A DNA stretch of 64,000 nt, taken from positions 1,240,001 to 1,304,000 of the forward strand of contig NZ_CP098401.1 of the NCBI RefSeq assembly GCF_023674425.1, written 5' to 3'. The stretch comes from Sphingomonas donggukensis. Lineage in GTDB: Bacteria > Pseudomonadota > Alphaproteobacteria > Sphingomonadales > Sphingomonadaceae. The translations under genes and the position numbers were made by a program. The notes under the pieces are model-generated. The model saw only the letters and a list, made by a program, of their open reading frames with translations, ran no database searches and was not told where the DNA came from. Within the stretch, counting starts at the first letter, position 1. Each line of letters starts with the position of its first letter. Below are positions 42,782-53,716 of this stretch, in pieces.

Positions 42782-44509
42782 TCAGAGGTGCTGCGCCTGC
42801 TCCATGCCCTGCTCTACCGCGCGCGGCAGGGTGAGTGTCAAGCGCCGCTGCCCGATCGTCAGCGCGCCGCCGATCTCGCGCGCCAGATTGCGTGCGAGCC
42901 GCAGCGCGAAGCCGGTACCGAGCAGCGAGGTCGCGCAGTCCTCCGCGGCGATGTCCAGGATCGTCTCGCCCGGATAGGCGTCGAGCGCGGCGGGGCGATC
43001 GACGGCCAGCGCCACGCGGTCGGCGGTCGCGGGCGCGATATCGATGGCGATCGCCTCGCCCGCCGCGGCTGCGCCCAGCATCGCCGCCAGCAGCCGCGCG
43101 ACCAGCCGGGCGAGCGCATCGCGGTCGGCGACCACCTGCGCCGCCGTGCCCGACACCGTGATGCCCGCGCCGCGATCCGCGGCCAGCGCCGCCAGGTCGC
43201 GCACGCTCTCTGCGACCAGCGCGTCGAGCGCGACTCTGTCCTTGCGCGTCGGCAGCGACCCCGCCTCGATCCGCGCTGCGGTGTCGATGTCGTCGATCGC
43301 CGCCAGCAACCGGCGCGATTCGCCGCGGATGGTCGCCGCCTGTTCGCGGTAGGGATCGGCGACGGGGCCGAGCAGCTGATGCTCGATCATCTCGGAAAAA
43401 CCGGAGATCGCGTTGGTCGGCGTGCGCAGTTCGTGGACGATCTGGCGCACCGCATCGGCGGCGGCGGCCTGCGACGCGCGCGGCAGTTCGTCGGCGCGCG
43501 GGCGGCGCGCGCTGCCGCGGTAGCCGGTGAAGCGCCCGCTGGCGGGATCGAATCCCGGCACCGCGGAGATCAGCCACAATCCGGCGGCGGGCGATCCCGC
43601 GCCGACCTGCAAACGCGCCGCGTCGAAGCGGGCGCGGCGGCGGCAGGCCCCCGCGGCGATGCCATCGACGCCGGGCGCGCCAGGCCGCGCCGCCTGCGCC
43701 AGCGACACGCCGACGATAGCACCGCGCGGCGCCCCCTCCACCCAGCGAACGATGCCGGCGGCATCGGTTTCGAAGCGGAAGCCCTCGGCACCGAATGCGG
43801 GCGCGGGCGCGGGCGGCGGCGGAGCCGCGCGCGGCTCCTGCTTCTGATATGCCTCGATCCGCGCGACGATGTCGGCAATGCGGAACGGATGATCCGCCGC
43901 CGCGAGCGGCGATTCATTGTCGTTCTCGCGGCGCAGCGCCTCCGCGACCACCGGCAGGCCCATCGCGATCCGCCCAAGCGACACGAACGCGCCCGGATCG
44001 CCGGGGATCGTCGCCGGTGCGGGCGACGGCGTCGCGGCTTCGGGCAGCGATATTGGCGTCGCGATAGCAGCGGTACCGGGCGCGCCCTCGATGACGAAAT
44101 CGACCGTGCCGTAGCTGTCGAGCGCATGCGCCATGCCCTCGGGCAGGTCGCGGCGATGGCGCAGGATCGCGCGCGCCGCCGGGCCCAGTTCGGGGAGCAG
44201 CGTCACCCACTCGGCGTGCGCCAGCGTCGCGGTGCGCAGCACCGGCGCGGCCACCGTCATGTCGTCGCGCGCCAGCAGCCGGACGAGCGCCAGCGGCGGC
44301 TGCGCCCCGATCAGCGCCCGCGCGCTCGCCGCGCGCACCGCCAGCGGCACCTCCGCCTGAAGGTCGGCCAGCGCCGCCACCGCCGCCTCGACCGAGGATA
44401 CGCGCCCGCGCCCCGCCAGGTCGACCAGCTGGCGCCAGGCCGCCTGCACCGACGCGGGACTCGCCAGGGGCGCCGACATCACCGTCGTCAGGGCATCGTC
44501 GAAGCGCAC
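42782..44509 (-). CDS. Soluble histidine kinase, HEAT-like N-terminus
   Basis: A 575-residue protein without transmembrane segments. Residues ~10-150 form Ala/Leu-rich helical repeats like the HEAT-type DUF2336 region. A PAS-like segment follows (~270-370). The HisKA H-box is QIVHELRTPTNAISGFSE (~405). The ATPase domain is degenerate: the expected N-box asparagine is not evident in LARLVARLLAAMLGAAAAGE and the DxGxG box is absent, though GTGFALRLARNLAREIGG resembles G2. Start GTG 44509 follows GGGAG. It may be a weakly active kinase or phosphatase. No response regulator is adjacent. Confidence 0.82.
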   Translation of the reverse strand: MRFDDALTTVMSAPLASPASVQAAWRQLVDLAGRGRVSSVEAAVAALADLQAEVPLAVRAASARALIGAQPPLALVRLLARDDMTVAAPVLRTATLAHAEWVTLLPELGPAARAILRHRRDLPEGMAHALDSYGTVDFVIEGAPGTAAIATPISLPEAATPSPAPATIPGDPGAFVSLGRIAMGLPVVAEALRRENDNESPLAAADHPFRIADIVARIEAYQKQEPRAAPPPPAPAPAFGAEGFRFETDAAGIVRWVEGAPRGAIVGVSLAQAARPGAPGVDGIAAGACRRRARFDAARLQVGAGSPAAGLWLISAVPGFDPASGRFTGYRGSARRPRADELPRASQAAAADAVRQIVHELRTPTNAISGFSEMIEHQLLGPVADPYREQAATIRGESRRLLAAIDDIDTAARIEAGSLPTRKDRVALDALVAESVRDLAALAADRGAGITVSGTAAQVVADRDALARLVARLLAAMLGAAAAGEAIAIDIAPATADRVALAVDRPAALDAYPGETILDIAAEDCATSLLGTGFALRLARNLAREIGGALTIGQRRLTLTLPRAVEQGMEQAQHL

Positions 44510-44679
44510 TCTCGTCTCCCGCCGACGCCGGGGCGGCCCGCGTCGTAAGAATTTCTTAACTCCGCGAGTCTGCGGGTGAAACCGCCAAATTTTGCCCGTC
44601 GCAATGTGGGACAATTGCGTTCGCGTGTAATTTTATTATCGTAGGGCTGATGATTCTGAATATTATGGGGCGACACACG

Positions 44680-45141
44680 ATGGCTTTCGACCGCATCGAC
44701 CGGCAGATCATGGCGCTGCTCCAGGACGACGGGCGCATGACCAACGTCGACCTGGCCGAGCGCGTCGGGCTGACCGCCCCGCCCTGCCTGCGCCGCGTCC
44801 GCGGGCTGGAGGAACAGGGAGCGATCAAGGGGTATCACGCCGCGATCAATCCGGCGAGCCTCGGCTACACAATCACCGTCTTCGCGATGGTCAGCCTGAA
44901 AAGCCAGGCCGAGGGCGACCTGTCGGCGTTCGAGCGCCACGTCGCGACCATCCCCGAGATTCGCGAATGCCATATGCTGAACGGGGAAATCGACTTCATC
45001 CTGAAGATCGTCGCGACCGACCTGCAGGCGTTCCAGGAATTGCTGACGACACAGCTGACCCCTGCGCCCAATGTCAGCCATGTGAAGACGTCGCTGACGA
45101 TCCGCACGGCGAAATCGGAGCCCGGCATTCCGGTCGGCTAG
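44680..45141 (+). CDS. Lrp/AsnC family transcriptional regulator
   Basis: A 153-residue regulator. The N-terminal winged helix is FDRIDRQIMALLQDDGRMTN...LAERVGLTAPPCLRRVRGLE. A C-terminal RAM/AsnC ligand domain follows, with GYTITVFAMVSL and the amino-acid-binding strand region. ATG 44680 has GGGG nine bases upstream; ATGs at 44650 and 44665 are possible alternatives. It is divergent from the histidine kinase gene across an AT-rich region (about 44590-44670), likely its promoter and autoregulatory site. Confidence 0.92.
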   Translation: MAFDRIDRQIMALLQDDGRMTNVDLAERVGLTAPPCLRRVRGLEEQGAIKGYHAAINPASLGYTITVFAMVSLKSQAEGDLSAFERHVATIPEIRECHMLNGEIDFILKIVATDLQAFQELLTTQLTPAPNVSHVKTSLTIRTAKSEPGIPVG

Positions 45142-45177
45142 CCTGGCGAGCGGGTACCCGATCACCCCCCGCACACG

Positions 45178-45211
45178 AAAAAGGGCGACGCATCGCTGCG
45201 CCGCCCCCTTT
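45178..45211. terminator. Bidirectional terminator, Lrp and TPR genes
   Basis: AAAAAGGGCG-A-CGCA-TCGC-TGCG-C-CGCCCCCTTT forms a 9-bp stem with one A/C internal mismatch. A-rich bases precede it and T residues follow, the bidirectional form expected between two converging genes that end 36 and 21 bases away. Confidence 0.65.
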
Positions 45212-45232
45212 CGCTGGATGCCTTCGAGCAGA

Positions 45233-46534
45233 TCAGGCCGCCGGCGCGGCACCGGCCACCGTGCCGGTATCGAGCCAGGTCAGCCAGAAGCTGGCGATTT
45301 CCTTGCGGGTACCGTCTGTCACCGCCCGGAACGCCGTGCGCGCGGCATCCTTCTGACCCAACTGGGTCTGGGCGATACCGATGCGCATGTTCGCCTCGGA
45401 CGCATCGATGCCACCCTTCTGCAGGGCCACGTTGTACAGCTCGACCGCCTTGGCATAATTGCCGAGCGCCAGGTTGGCGTCGCCGGTCTGCAGGGCGACC
45501 TTGCCGGTGGCGGCGGCCTTCGCCTTCGTTTCCAGCCCGGTCAGCGAGCCCTCGTTCTTGATACCGGCGTTGGCATCCGACAGCAGTCGCGCCGCAGCGG
45601 TATCGCCCGCGGGCACCTTTCCGGTCGCGCGACCTTCGTCGATCACCGACTTCGTCTCGCCCGGCAGACCCGCATAGAAGGCGGTGTCGGCGTACTCGAT
45701 ATAGTCGCCGCGGCCCGCCAGCGACTTGGTGGCGCGCATCAGGCGGTACAGGTCGAGCTGCGTGCCGCGATCCATCGCCGGCGCACCCTTCACCTGCTTG
45801 CCGTCGCGATAGGTCACCAGCGCCTCGCGCCAGTTCTTGGCGGTCGGATAGGCGACGACGCGCTTGTTCAGCCACGTAATCATCTGCGGGTCACGCTTCG
45901 TGTACAGCTGGCCGATGGCGACGCTGTACCAGCTTTCCGGCGCCTTGCGGCCCGCGGCAGCCTCGGCGTCGATCGCCTTCTGGATGCCGGCGATGCCGCC
46001 CTGGAGGTCACCCGTCTCCATCGACGCGAGCGCGATCTGGAGGTTCAGGTTCTCGTTGGTGAAGCCCAGGTCGCGCGCCTTCGTCAGATACGGCAGCGCC
46101 TCGGCGTACTTCTTCTGCTGGAAGGGCAGCGCGCCGCGGTAATAGTTGTACGTCGGCAGCATCGTCGCCGGTGTCTTGCTGTTCTTCACCAGCACGTCGA
46201 GCACCGGGATCATCGCGTTGGCGTCGTTGGCCGGCGCGATCAGCTGCAGCTTCAGCGCGTTATAGGCGTACAGCTCGTCCTCGGTCTTCGCGAACGGCGC
46301 GGCCTCGGCCAGCTTCGCGGTCGCGGTCGCGGTGTCCTTTGCAGTCAGAGCGGTCTGGGCTGCGGCGAGCGGCGCGCGGAATTCGGGCGACAGCTTCAGC
46401 TGCGGGCCACCGGCGCCGGCGGAATCGCCGCCCTTCTTGTCCTTCTTCTGCGCGGCGGCGGGCGTCACCACCGCGGTGGTCGCCAGGCCGGCGGTGAGCG
46501 TCGCGGCGAGCGCGAGCTTCGAGATGAGCCTCAT
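45233..46534 (-). CDS. Secreted TPR-repeat protein
   Basis: A 433-residue periplasmic protein with a signal peptide (residues 1-~28, ending PAAAQ). Helical repeats follow, with TPR-like spacing; the clearest are YYRGALPFQQKKYAEALPYL (~137-156) and GDANLALGNYAKAVELYNVA (~370-390). It is a soluble scaffold with no catalytic motif. ATG 46534 was chosen for the signal peptide and the GGAG upstream; the longer frame upstream adds unrelated residues. Neighbours give no functional hint. Confidence 0.85.
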   Translation of the reverse strand: MRLISKLALAATLTAGLATTAVVTPAAAQKKDKKGGDSAGAGGPQLKLSPEFRAPLAAAQTALTAKDTATATAKLAEAAPFAKTEDELYAYNALKLQLIAPANDANAMIPVLDVLVKNSKTPATMLPTYNYYRGALPFQQKKYAEALPYLTKARDLGFTNENLNLQIALASMETGDLQGGIAGIQKAIDAEAAAGRKAPESWYSVAIGQLYTKRDPQMITWLNKRVVAYPTAKNWREALVTYRDGKQVKGAPAMDRGTQLDLYRLMRATKSLAGRGDYIEYADTAFYAGLPGETKSVIDEGRATGKVPAGDTAAARLLSDANAGIKNEGSLTGLETKAKAAATGKVALQTGDANLALGNYAKAVELYNVALQKGGIDASEANMRIGIAQTQLGQKDAARTAFRAVTDGTRKEIASFWLTWLDTGTVAGAAPAA

Positions 46535-46710
46535 GATTCCGAAATCTCCTCTTGGGCATCCCCTCTTCCAGGGGTTGGCTCCGCTGTAGTTACCGGGCCG
46601 TCCGCGTTCAAGCGTCTGCCTGGGGCGGCGATGCCACCCGCCAAATGAACCGATTTTGAACCACTTGGTTGCGCTTTGACGGCGCACCGCGGGCCAGCTA
46701 GCGCACCGGG

Positions 46711-47409
46711 ATGGCAGGATCGGCAGTCGTCATCGGCGCATCGGGGGGAATCGGCGGCGCGCTGGAGGCCGCACTGGCCGACGAAGGAGCGTATGCGCGG
46801 GTCCTCGGCTTCGCGCGCAGCCGCGGCGGCGCCGACCATATCGACCTGGCCGACGAAGCGACGATCGCCGCCGCCGCCGCGCGCGTCGCTGCGGGTCCGG
46901 CGCCCGACCTGATACTGATCGCGACCGGCCTGCTCCACGACGACACCCACGGCCCGGAAAAGTCGTTTCGCGAACTCGACCCCGCGTGGCTGGCGCAAAC
47001 TTATGCCATTAACGCGATCGGCCCGGCGCTGGTGATGAAGCATTTCCTGCCGCTGCTCCCGCGGGAGGGCACGCCGGTCCTCGCCGTGCTGTCGGCGCGC
47101 GTCGGCAGCATCTCCGACAACCGGCTGGGTGGCTGGACCGGCTACCGCGCGGCGAAGGCGGCGCTCAACATGATCGTCCGCAACGCCGCGATCGAGGCGA
47201 CGCGCACGTCGCCGCGCGCCATCGTCGTCGCGCTCCACCCCGGCACCGTCGCCACGCCGCTCTCCGCCCCGTTCCGCGGCAACGTCGCCCCGGGCAATCT
47301 CTTCGCCCCCGATCGCGCCGCGGTGCAGCTGCTCGACGTCATCGACGGACTGAAGCCCAAGGACAGCGGGCACATCTTCGCGTGGGATGGCGCCGAGATC
47401 GCGCCGTAG
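46711..47409 (+). CDS. Short-chain dehydrogenase (C-factor-like)
   Basis: A 232-residue SDR. The nucleotide motif is VVIGASGGIGGAL (residues 6-18), and the catalytic Tyr-x3-Lys is in GYRAAKAALN (~150). The usual catalytic serine position is in VLSARVGSIS. It resembles the CsgA/C-factor group often annotated as cell-cell signalling proteins, though most are simple oxidoreductases. It has no strong SD before ATG 46711 and no obvious operon partner. Confidence 0.87.
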   Translation: MAGSAVVIGASGGIGGALEAALADEGAYARVLGFARSRGGADHIDLADEATIAAAAARVAAGPAPDLILIATGLLHDDTHGPEKSFRELDPAWLAQTYAINAIGPALVMKHFLPLLPREGTPVLAVLSARVGSISDNRLGGWTGYRAAKAALNMIVRNAAIEATRTSPRAIVVALHPGTVATPLSAPFRGNVAPGNLFAPDRAAVQLLDVIDGLKPKDSGHIFAWDGAEIAP

Positions 47410-47420
47410 CAGATACCCTA

Positions 47421-47546
47421 CCGCTCGCCTCGAGTAGCCGTCGAGCCTGTCGAGACGGCGTATCAAGAGGGTCGCGCCTCAAGAGAGCCTCTCTCGATAC
47501 GGCCCCGGATCAAGTCCGGGGTCGATCCCTACTCGAGACGAACGGG
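47421..47546. repeat. Dispersed palindromic element, family A, copy 4
   Basis: The right end CTACTCGAGACGAACGGG matches the family. The left end is CCGCTCGCCTCGAGTAGCC, with one change from the usual CCGTTCGTC. The inner arms are CGTATCAAGAGG and CTCTCGATACGG. It lies directly after the SDR gene and about 115 bases before gyrA. Confidence 0.82.
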
Positions 47547-47661
47547 AGTGTAGGACGGGGCAACGCCGCCCCCTCGCGCGTACGCGTGCGCGCGGGGTTG
47601 CTGGTGTGTCGCCCGGCAGCTAGAGCCGTAACGATCGTTTCAAACCGAAAGCACTGGCACC

Positions 47662-50423
<2,762 letters not shown>

Positions 50424-50427
<4 letters not shown>

Positions 50428-50774
50428 CGCACCCGACCACTGCCTATAAGGTTCTGACCGGTCCCCAGATGGACGCACTGGAGGCCGACGGCAGCTTCGC
50501 CGGCGCGCCCGTCGACCTCGCCGACGGCTACATCCACTTGTCCACCGCCGCACAGCTGACCGAGACCGTGGACAAGCATTTCGCCGGGCAGAGCGACCTC
50601 CACGTCGTCGCAATCGACGTCGAGGCGCTCGGCGAAGCGATCCGCTGGGAGGAATCGCGGGGCGGCCAGCTGTTCCCGCACATCTACGCACCCCTGCCGC
50701 TCGACGCGGTGATCGCGTACAGCCCACTGGAACGCGACGCCGACGGACAGGTTCAGCTGCCCGTCGCGGGCTGA
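50424..50774 (+). CDS. DUF952 domain protein
   Basis: A 116-residue protein of the DUF952 family (AYKVLTGPQMDALEADGSF, DGYIHLSTAAQLTETVDKHF, WEESRGGQLFPHIYAPLPL). Members are small, conserved, and distantly like ADP-ribosyltransferase-related folds, with no assigned reaction. ATG 50424 overlaps the gyrA stop, so translation is coupled to gyrase, although function need not be. Confidence 0.92.
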
Positions 50775-50791
50775 TACGTAAGCCCCAACCC

Positions 50792-50862
50792 CCGTTCGTG
50801 CTGAGCGAAGTCGAAGCACCTACGCGACGCGCCTGTCCTTCGACTTCGCTCAGGACGAACGG
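50792..50862. repeat. Palindromic element family B, copy 2
   Basis: CCGTTCGTGCTGAGCGAAGT and CGACTTCGCTCAGGACGAACGG form a long inverted repeat around CGAAGCACC...GTCCTTCG. It is the same family as copies at 12531, 51583 and 54376. It fills the gap between the DUF952 gene and the next gene. Confidence 0.85.
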
Positions 50863-50871
50863 TTTCAGCTA

Positions 50872-51543
50872 ATGACCCCCCGTATTCTCCTCGACACTGC
50901 CCCCGTCCCGGGCGGCGAGCCCCTGCGCCTCTTCCGCCGCGGCGCCGATCACATGATCGTCCTCGACCGCAACGAGCTAATGAACAGCCGGATGAGCGGA
51001 TCGGAGGAAGCGCTGGCGACGATGACGCTCGACCGTCTCGGGCCTCGCCCCGCGCCGCACCTGCTGATCGGCGGCTACGGCATGGGCTTCACGCTGCGCG
51101 CCGCCCTCGCGGCGTTGCCGAGCGATGCGTGGGTGACCGTCGCCGAACTCGTCCCCCAGATCATCGAGTGGGCGCGCGGGCCGATGGAGGCGCTGACGGC
51201 CGGCTGCCTCGACGATCCGCGTGTGCACATCGCCTTCGGCGATGTCGCGCAGCGCATCGGCGAGGCGTCGGGCGAGTATGACGCGATCCTGCTCGACGTC
51301 GACAACGGCCCCGACGGCGTGGTCCGCGATGCGAACGACCGGCTCTACACCCGCCCCGGCCTCGAATCCGCCCGCCGCGCGCTGAAGCCCGGCGGCATCC
51401 TGGCGGTCTGGTCAGCCGGCGACGACCCCGCCTTCACCCGCCGCCTGAACGACATCGACTTCAAAGTCGACCAAGTCGCCGTCCGCGCCCGCCAGAACGG
51501 CAAAGGCCCCCGCCACGTCATCTGGTTCGCGACGCGGCGGTAG
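50872..51543 (+). CDS. Spermidine synthase-like methyltransferase-fold protein
   Basis: A 223-residue Rossmann-fold protein of the spermidine-synthase-like group. LIGGYGMGFTLRAAL is the nucleotide loop, AELVPQIIEWARGPM the second motif, and YDAILLDVDNGPDG the acidic segment, followed by LYTRPGLESARRALKPGGILAVWS. It lacks the gatekeeper Asp-Glu arrangement and the N-terminal beta domain of true polyamine aminopropyltransferases, so it should not be taken as a spermidine synthase. It follows a family B repeat, 97 bases after the DUF952 gene. Confidence 0.87.
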   Translation: MTPRILLDTAPVPGGEPLRLFRRGADHMIVLDRNELMNSRMSGSEEALATMTLDRLGPRPAPHLLIGGYGMGFTLRAALAALPSDAWVTVAELVPQIIEWARGPMEALTAGCLDDPRVHIAFGDVAQRIGEASGEYDAILLDVDNGPDGVVRDANDRLYTRPGLESARRALKPGGILAVWSAGDDPAFTRRLNDIDFKVDQVAVRARQNGKGPRHVIWFATRR

Positions 51544-51582
51544 GCGCGGCCACCCGCCGCCTAGGCGCACTCACCCCTCTCC

Positions 51583-51663
51583 CCGTTCGTGCTGAGCTTG
51601 TCGAAGCACTTGTCAAAAGCGTTTCGCCCGTTGAATGTGCTTCGACAAGCTCAGCACGAACGG
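51583..51663. repeat. Palindromic element family B, copy 3
   Basis: CCGTTCGTGCTGAGCTTGTC / GACAAGCTCAGCACGAACGG are perfect outer arms, with AAGCAC/GTGCTT continuing inward. It lies between the converging spermidine-synthase-like and DUF488 genes and is the best-conserved copy of this family here. Confidence 0.88.
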
Positions 51664-51674
51664 AAAGGGGCGCC

Positions 51675-52106
51675 TCAAGCCACCAGATCCACCACCTCGG
51701 CCCCCTCACCCTCCGCCGCCAGCAGCAGCGTGCGGTGGCACACGCAAGGATCCCGCTCGAAGCACAACAGCGCGCTCGGCATCTCAGCCGCCAGCGCCCG
51801 CATCCGCGCCGCCGCGACCTGCGCCTCGGGCAGGTCGAGCTGCCCCGCGTACACCGCCTCCAGCGTCGAGCGGTCGCCCTTCTTGGCGGCGTCTCGCCCC
51901 GGCTTGGGCGTGCCGAGCGCCTTCAGGTGGACATAGTCGATGTCATGCTCGGCCAGCGACGCGGCGAGCGAGGATTTCGAGAATCCCGGCCGCCGCGACA
52001 GCGGCAGCTGGCGCACGTCGATCACCCGCCGCACCCCCGCCCGCTCCAGCGCGGCGATCACCTCGCCCTGCGTCGCGCCTTCATAACCGATGGTGTAGAT
52101 CGTCAC
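51675..52106 (-). CDS. DUF488 domain protein
   Basis: A 143-residue DUF488 protein. TIGYEGATQGEVIAALERAGVRRVIDVRQLPLSRRPGFSK is the family start, and LLCFERDPCVCHRTLLL holds the paired cysteines and histidine conserved near its end. Function is unknown; a nucleotide- or metal-related role is sometimes suggested. It starts 26 bases inside the preceding VOC gene, so the two are tightly coupled. Confidence 0.92.
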   Translation of the reverse strand: MTIYTIGYEGATQGEVIAALERAGVRRVIDVRQLPLSRRPGFSKSSLAASLAEHDIDYVHLKALGTPKPGRDAAKKGDRSTLEAVYAGQLDLPEAQVAAARMRALAAEMPSALLCFERDPCVCHRTLLLAAEGEGAEVVDLVA

Positions 52107-52485
52107 CGTGCTTCTCCAGATGGCACACCGCCTCGACGTTCATGAAGTCGGGATCGAGCACGAACGCGGCGTAATAGCGCCCCTCATATTGGGGCCGCAG
52201 CCCCGGCGCGCCATTGTCGCGCCCGCCCGCCGCCAGTGCCGCGGCGTGGAAGGAGTCGACCATCCCCGTCGTCCGCGCGCGGAAGGCGATGTGCAGGCCG
52301 GGGCTCACCGTCTCACCGCCCGCGATGACGAACCCGATCTCGCTGTCGCCCATCAGCACCGCCTCGTGCCCGAGCGTATTCGTCTCGGTCCGATGGGTGC
52401 GGATGCCGAGCGGGGCCAGCGCCGCTTCGTAGAACGCCCGCGACCGTGCGATATCGCCCACCGCCACCCCGATATGATCGATCAT
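52081..52485 (-). CDS. VOC (glyoxalase) family protein
   Basis: A 134-residue vicinal oxygen chelate fold protein. It starts with DHIGVAVGDIARSRAFYEAAL (metal His at residue 4), and continues with GLHIAFRA (second His), YEGRYYAAFVLDPDFMNVEAV (third ligand Glu). Metal-binding residues look complete, so it may be a dioxygenase, lyase or resistance-type protein. ATG 52485 overlaps the stop of the lysoplasmalogenase-like gene. Confidence 0.92.
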   Translation of the reverse strand: MIDHIGVAVGDIARSRAFYEAALAPLGIRTHRTETNTLGHEAVLMGDSEIGFVIAGGETVSPGLHIAFRARTTGMVDSFHAAALAAGGRDNGAPGLRPQYEGRYYAAFVLDPDFMNVEAVCHLEKHGDDLHHRL

Positions 52486-53108
52486 GCCGCCTCCTCGCGC
52501 AGCGCCCACACGACGCCGTGCGCGATCAACGCCTGGGCGGCGAAATAGGTCGGCCAGACCAGCAACGTCGGCACGATGCTGTCCGCCAGCACCCCCATGC
52601 GCGCGAAGATCAGCACGTCGCTGACCACGAACAGCACCGCGCCCCACGCCACCCGACGCGGAAAGCGGCTGCCCCACGCGCACTCCGCCATCGTTCCCAA
52701 TCCGGCGGCGTAGATCGCGACGCCGACGTCGTGCGTCAGCGCCGCCGCCAGCCCGATCGTGGCGCCGGGGATCACCAGAACCGGCGCGTGCAAGGCTCCC
52801 CTCGCGTACCGCCGATACAGCATGATCGCGACGACATGCCCCGCCAGGAACGCCACCGCGCCGACGGTCAGCCCAACCGATGCCAGCAACACATCGCCGA
52901 GCGCCCCCAGCGCCAGCATGCCCGCGATCAGCCACCCGTCCGTCCCCCGCGCCTGCACCGCCGCCCACACCGCCAGCAGGCCTACGCCCGCTCCCTTCCA
53001 CGCGATCACCCAGCCGCCGTCCCAACCGCTCCACGCCGCCAGCGAGTAGCTGACCCCCGCAACCATCGCCGCGATCCAGACCCAGCGCACCGCGCCGCTT
53101 GACTCCAT
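52482..53108 (-). CDS. YhhN family (lysoplasmalogenase-like) membrane protein
   Basis: A 208-residue polytopic protein with seven or eight hydrophobic helices (e.g. VWIAAMVAGVSYSLAAW, IAGMLALGALGDVLLA, FLAGHVVAIMLY). The conserved LGDVLLA aspartate and GAVLFVVSDVLIF aspartate occupy the positions of the YhhN/TMEM86 lysoplasmalogenase active site. It is predicted to hydrolyse vinyl-ether lysolipids, which is by family only. It is divergent from a GbsR/MarR regulator across an operator-like palindrome 13-33 bases upstream of its start. Confidence 0.88.
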   Translation of the reverse strand: MESSGAVRWVWIAAMVAGVSYSLAAWSGWDGGWVIAWKGAGVGLLAVWAAVQARGTDGWLIAGMLALGALGDVLLASVGLTVGAVAFLAGHVVAIMLYRRYARGALHAPVLVIPGATIGLAAALTHDVGVAIYAAGLGTMAECAWGSRFPRRVAWGAVLFVVSDVLIFARMGVLADSIVPTLLVWPTYFAAQALIAHGVVWALREEAA

Positions 53109-53120
53109 CACGACTCTGCC

Positions 53121-53141
53121 GTAATTTCTGAAATTACAGAA
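53121..53141. promoter_or_regulatory. Operator-like palindrome in the divergent region
   Basis: GTAATTTCTGAAATTAC (53121-53137) is a perfect 17-bp palindrome with a single central base. The overlapping TTCTGAAATTACAGAA (53126-53141) matches the second site at 53749 in 15 of 16 positions. It lies between the YhhN gene and the GbsR-type regulator gene and is the obvious candidate binding site for that regulator. Confidence 0.7.
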
Positions 53142-53152
53142 GTGGACGACAG

Positions 53153-53698
53153 ATGCAGCCGACCGACCATCCCGATGCAAAGGCCTTCATCCTCCACTGG
53201 GGGGAAATGGGCACGCAATGGGGCGTCAATCGCTCGGTCAGCCAGGTTCATGCCTTTCTCTACCTCTCGGACCAGCCGCAGACCGCCGACGCCATCGTCG
53301 ACGCGCTCGGCCTTGCGCGCTCCAACGTATCCACCGCGCTGAAGGAACTGCAAGGCTACCGCATCGTCCGCCGCGTCCACGTAGAGGGTGATCGCCGCGA
53401 CCATTTCGTCGCCGAGGCCGACCTTTGGGAGATGCTGATGCGCATCGCCGAGGAGCGCAAGCGCCGCGAGATCGACCCGACCATCCAGTTGCTTGGCGAA
53501 CTCACCGCGCGCCTGGCGGCCGACAAGACGGCCCCGCCCCACATCCGCGAACGCATCGGGCGGATGCACGATTTCATCGGGACGCTCGGCACCTGGTACG
53601 ACCAGGTCCGCGTGTTGCCCAAGCCGACGCTGGTCACGCTGATGAAGCTGGGCGGCAAGGTCGCCCGCCTGATCCCGGGAAAGAAGCCCAAAGCCTGA
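53153..53698 (+). CDS. GbsR/MarR family transcriptional regulator
   Basis: A 181-residue winged-helix regulator. GTQWGVNRSVSQVHAFLYLSD starts the domain, with recognition region ALGLARSNVSTALKELQGYRIV and wing RRVHVEGDRRDHF. This is the GbsR-like variety that often responds to stress or small molecules. The C-terminal ~80 residues are helical and may dimerise or bind ligand. Two near-identical palindromes flank the gene (53121-53141 and 53749-53764), suggesting it controls itself, the YhhN gene and the downstream membrane protein and desaturase. Confidence 0.92.
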   Translation: MQPTDHPDAKAFILHWGEMGTQWGVNRSVSQVHAFLYLSDQPQTADAIVDALGLARSNVSTALKELQGYRIVRRVHVEGDRRDHFVAEADLWEMLMRIAEERKRREIDPTIQLLGELTARLAADKTAPPHIRERIGRMHDFIGTLGTWYDQVRVLPKPTLVTLMKLGGKVARLIPGKKPKA

Positions 53699-53716
53699 TC
53701 GCACAGGAGGTTAGCA

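Noticed and set aside
50872..51543. Spermidine synthase assignment
   Set aside because: The Rossmann motif is spermidine-synthase-like but the N-terminal beta domain and the catalytic gatekeeper arrangement are missing, so it is called only methyltransferase-fold.
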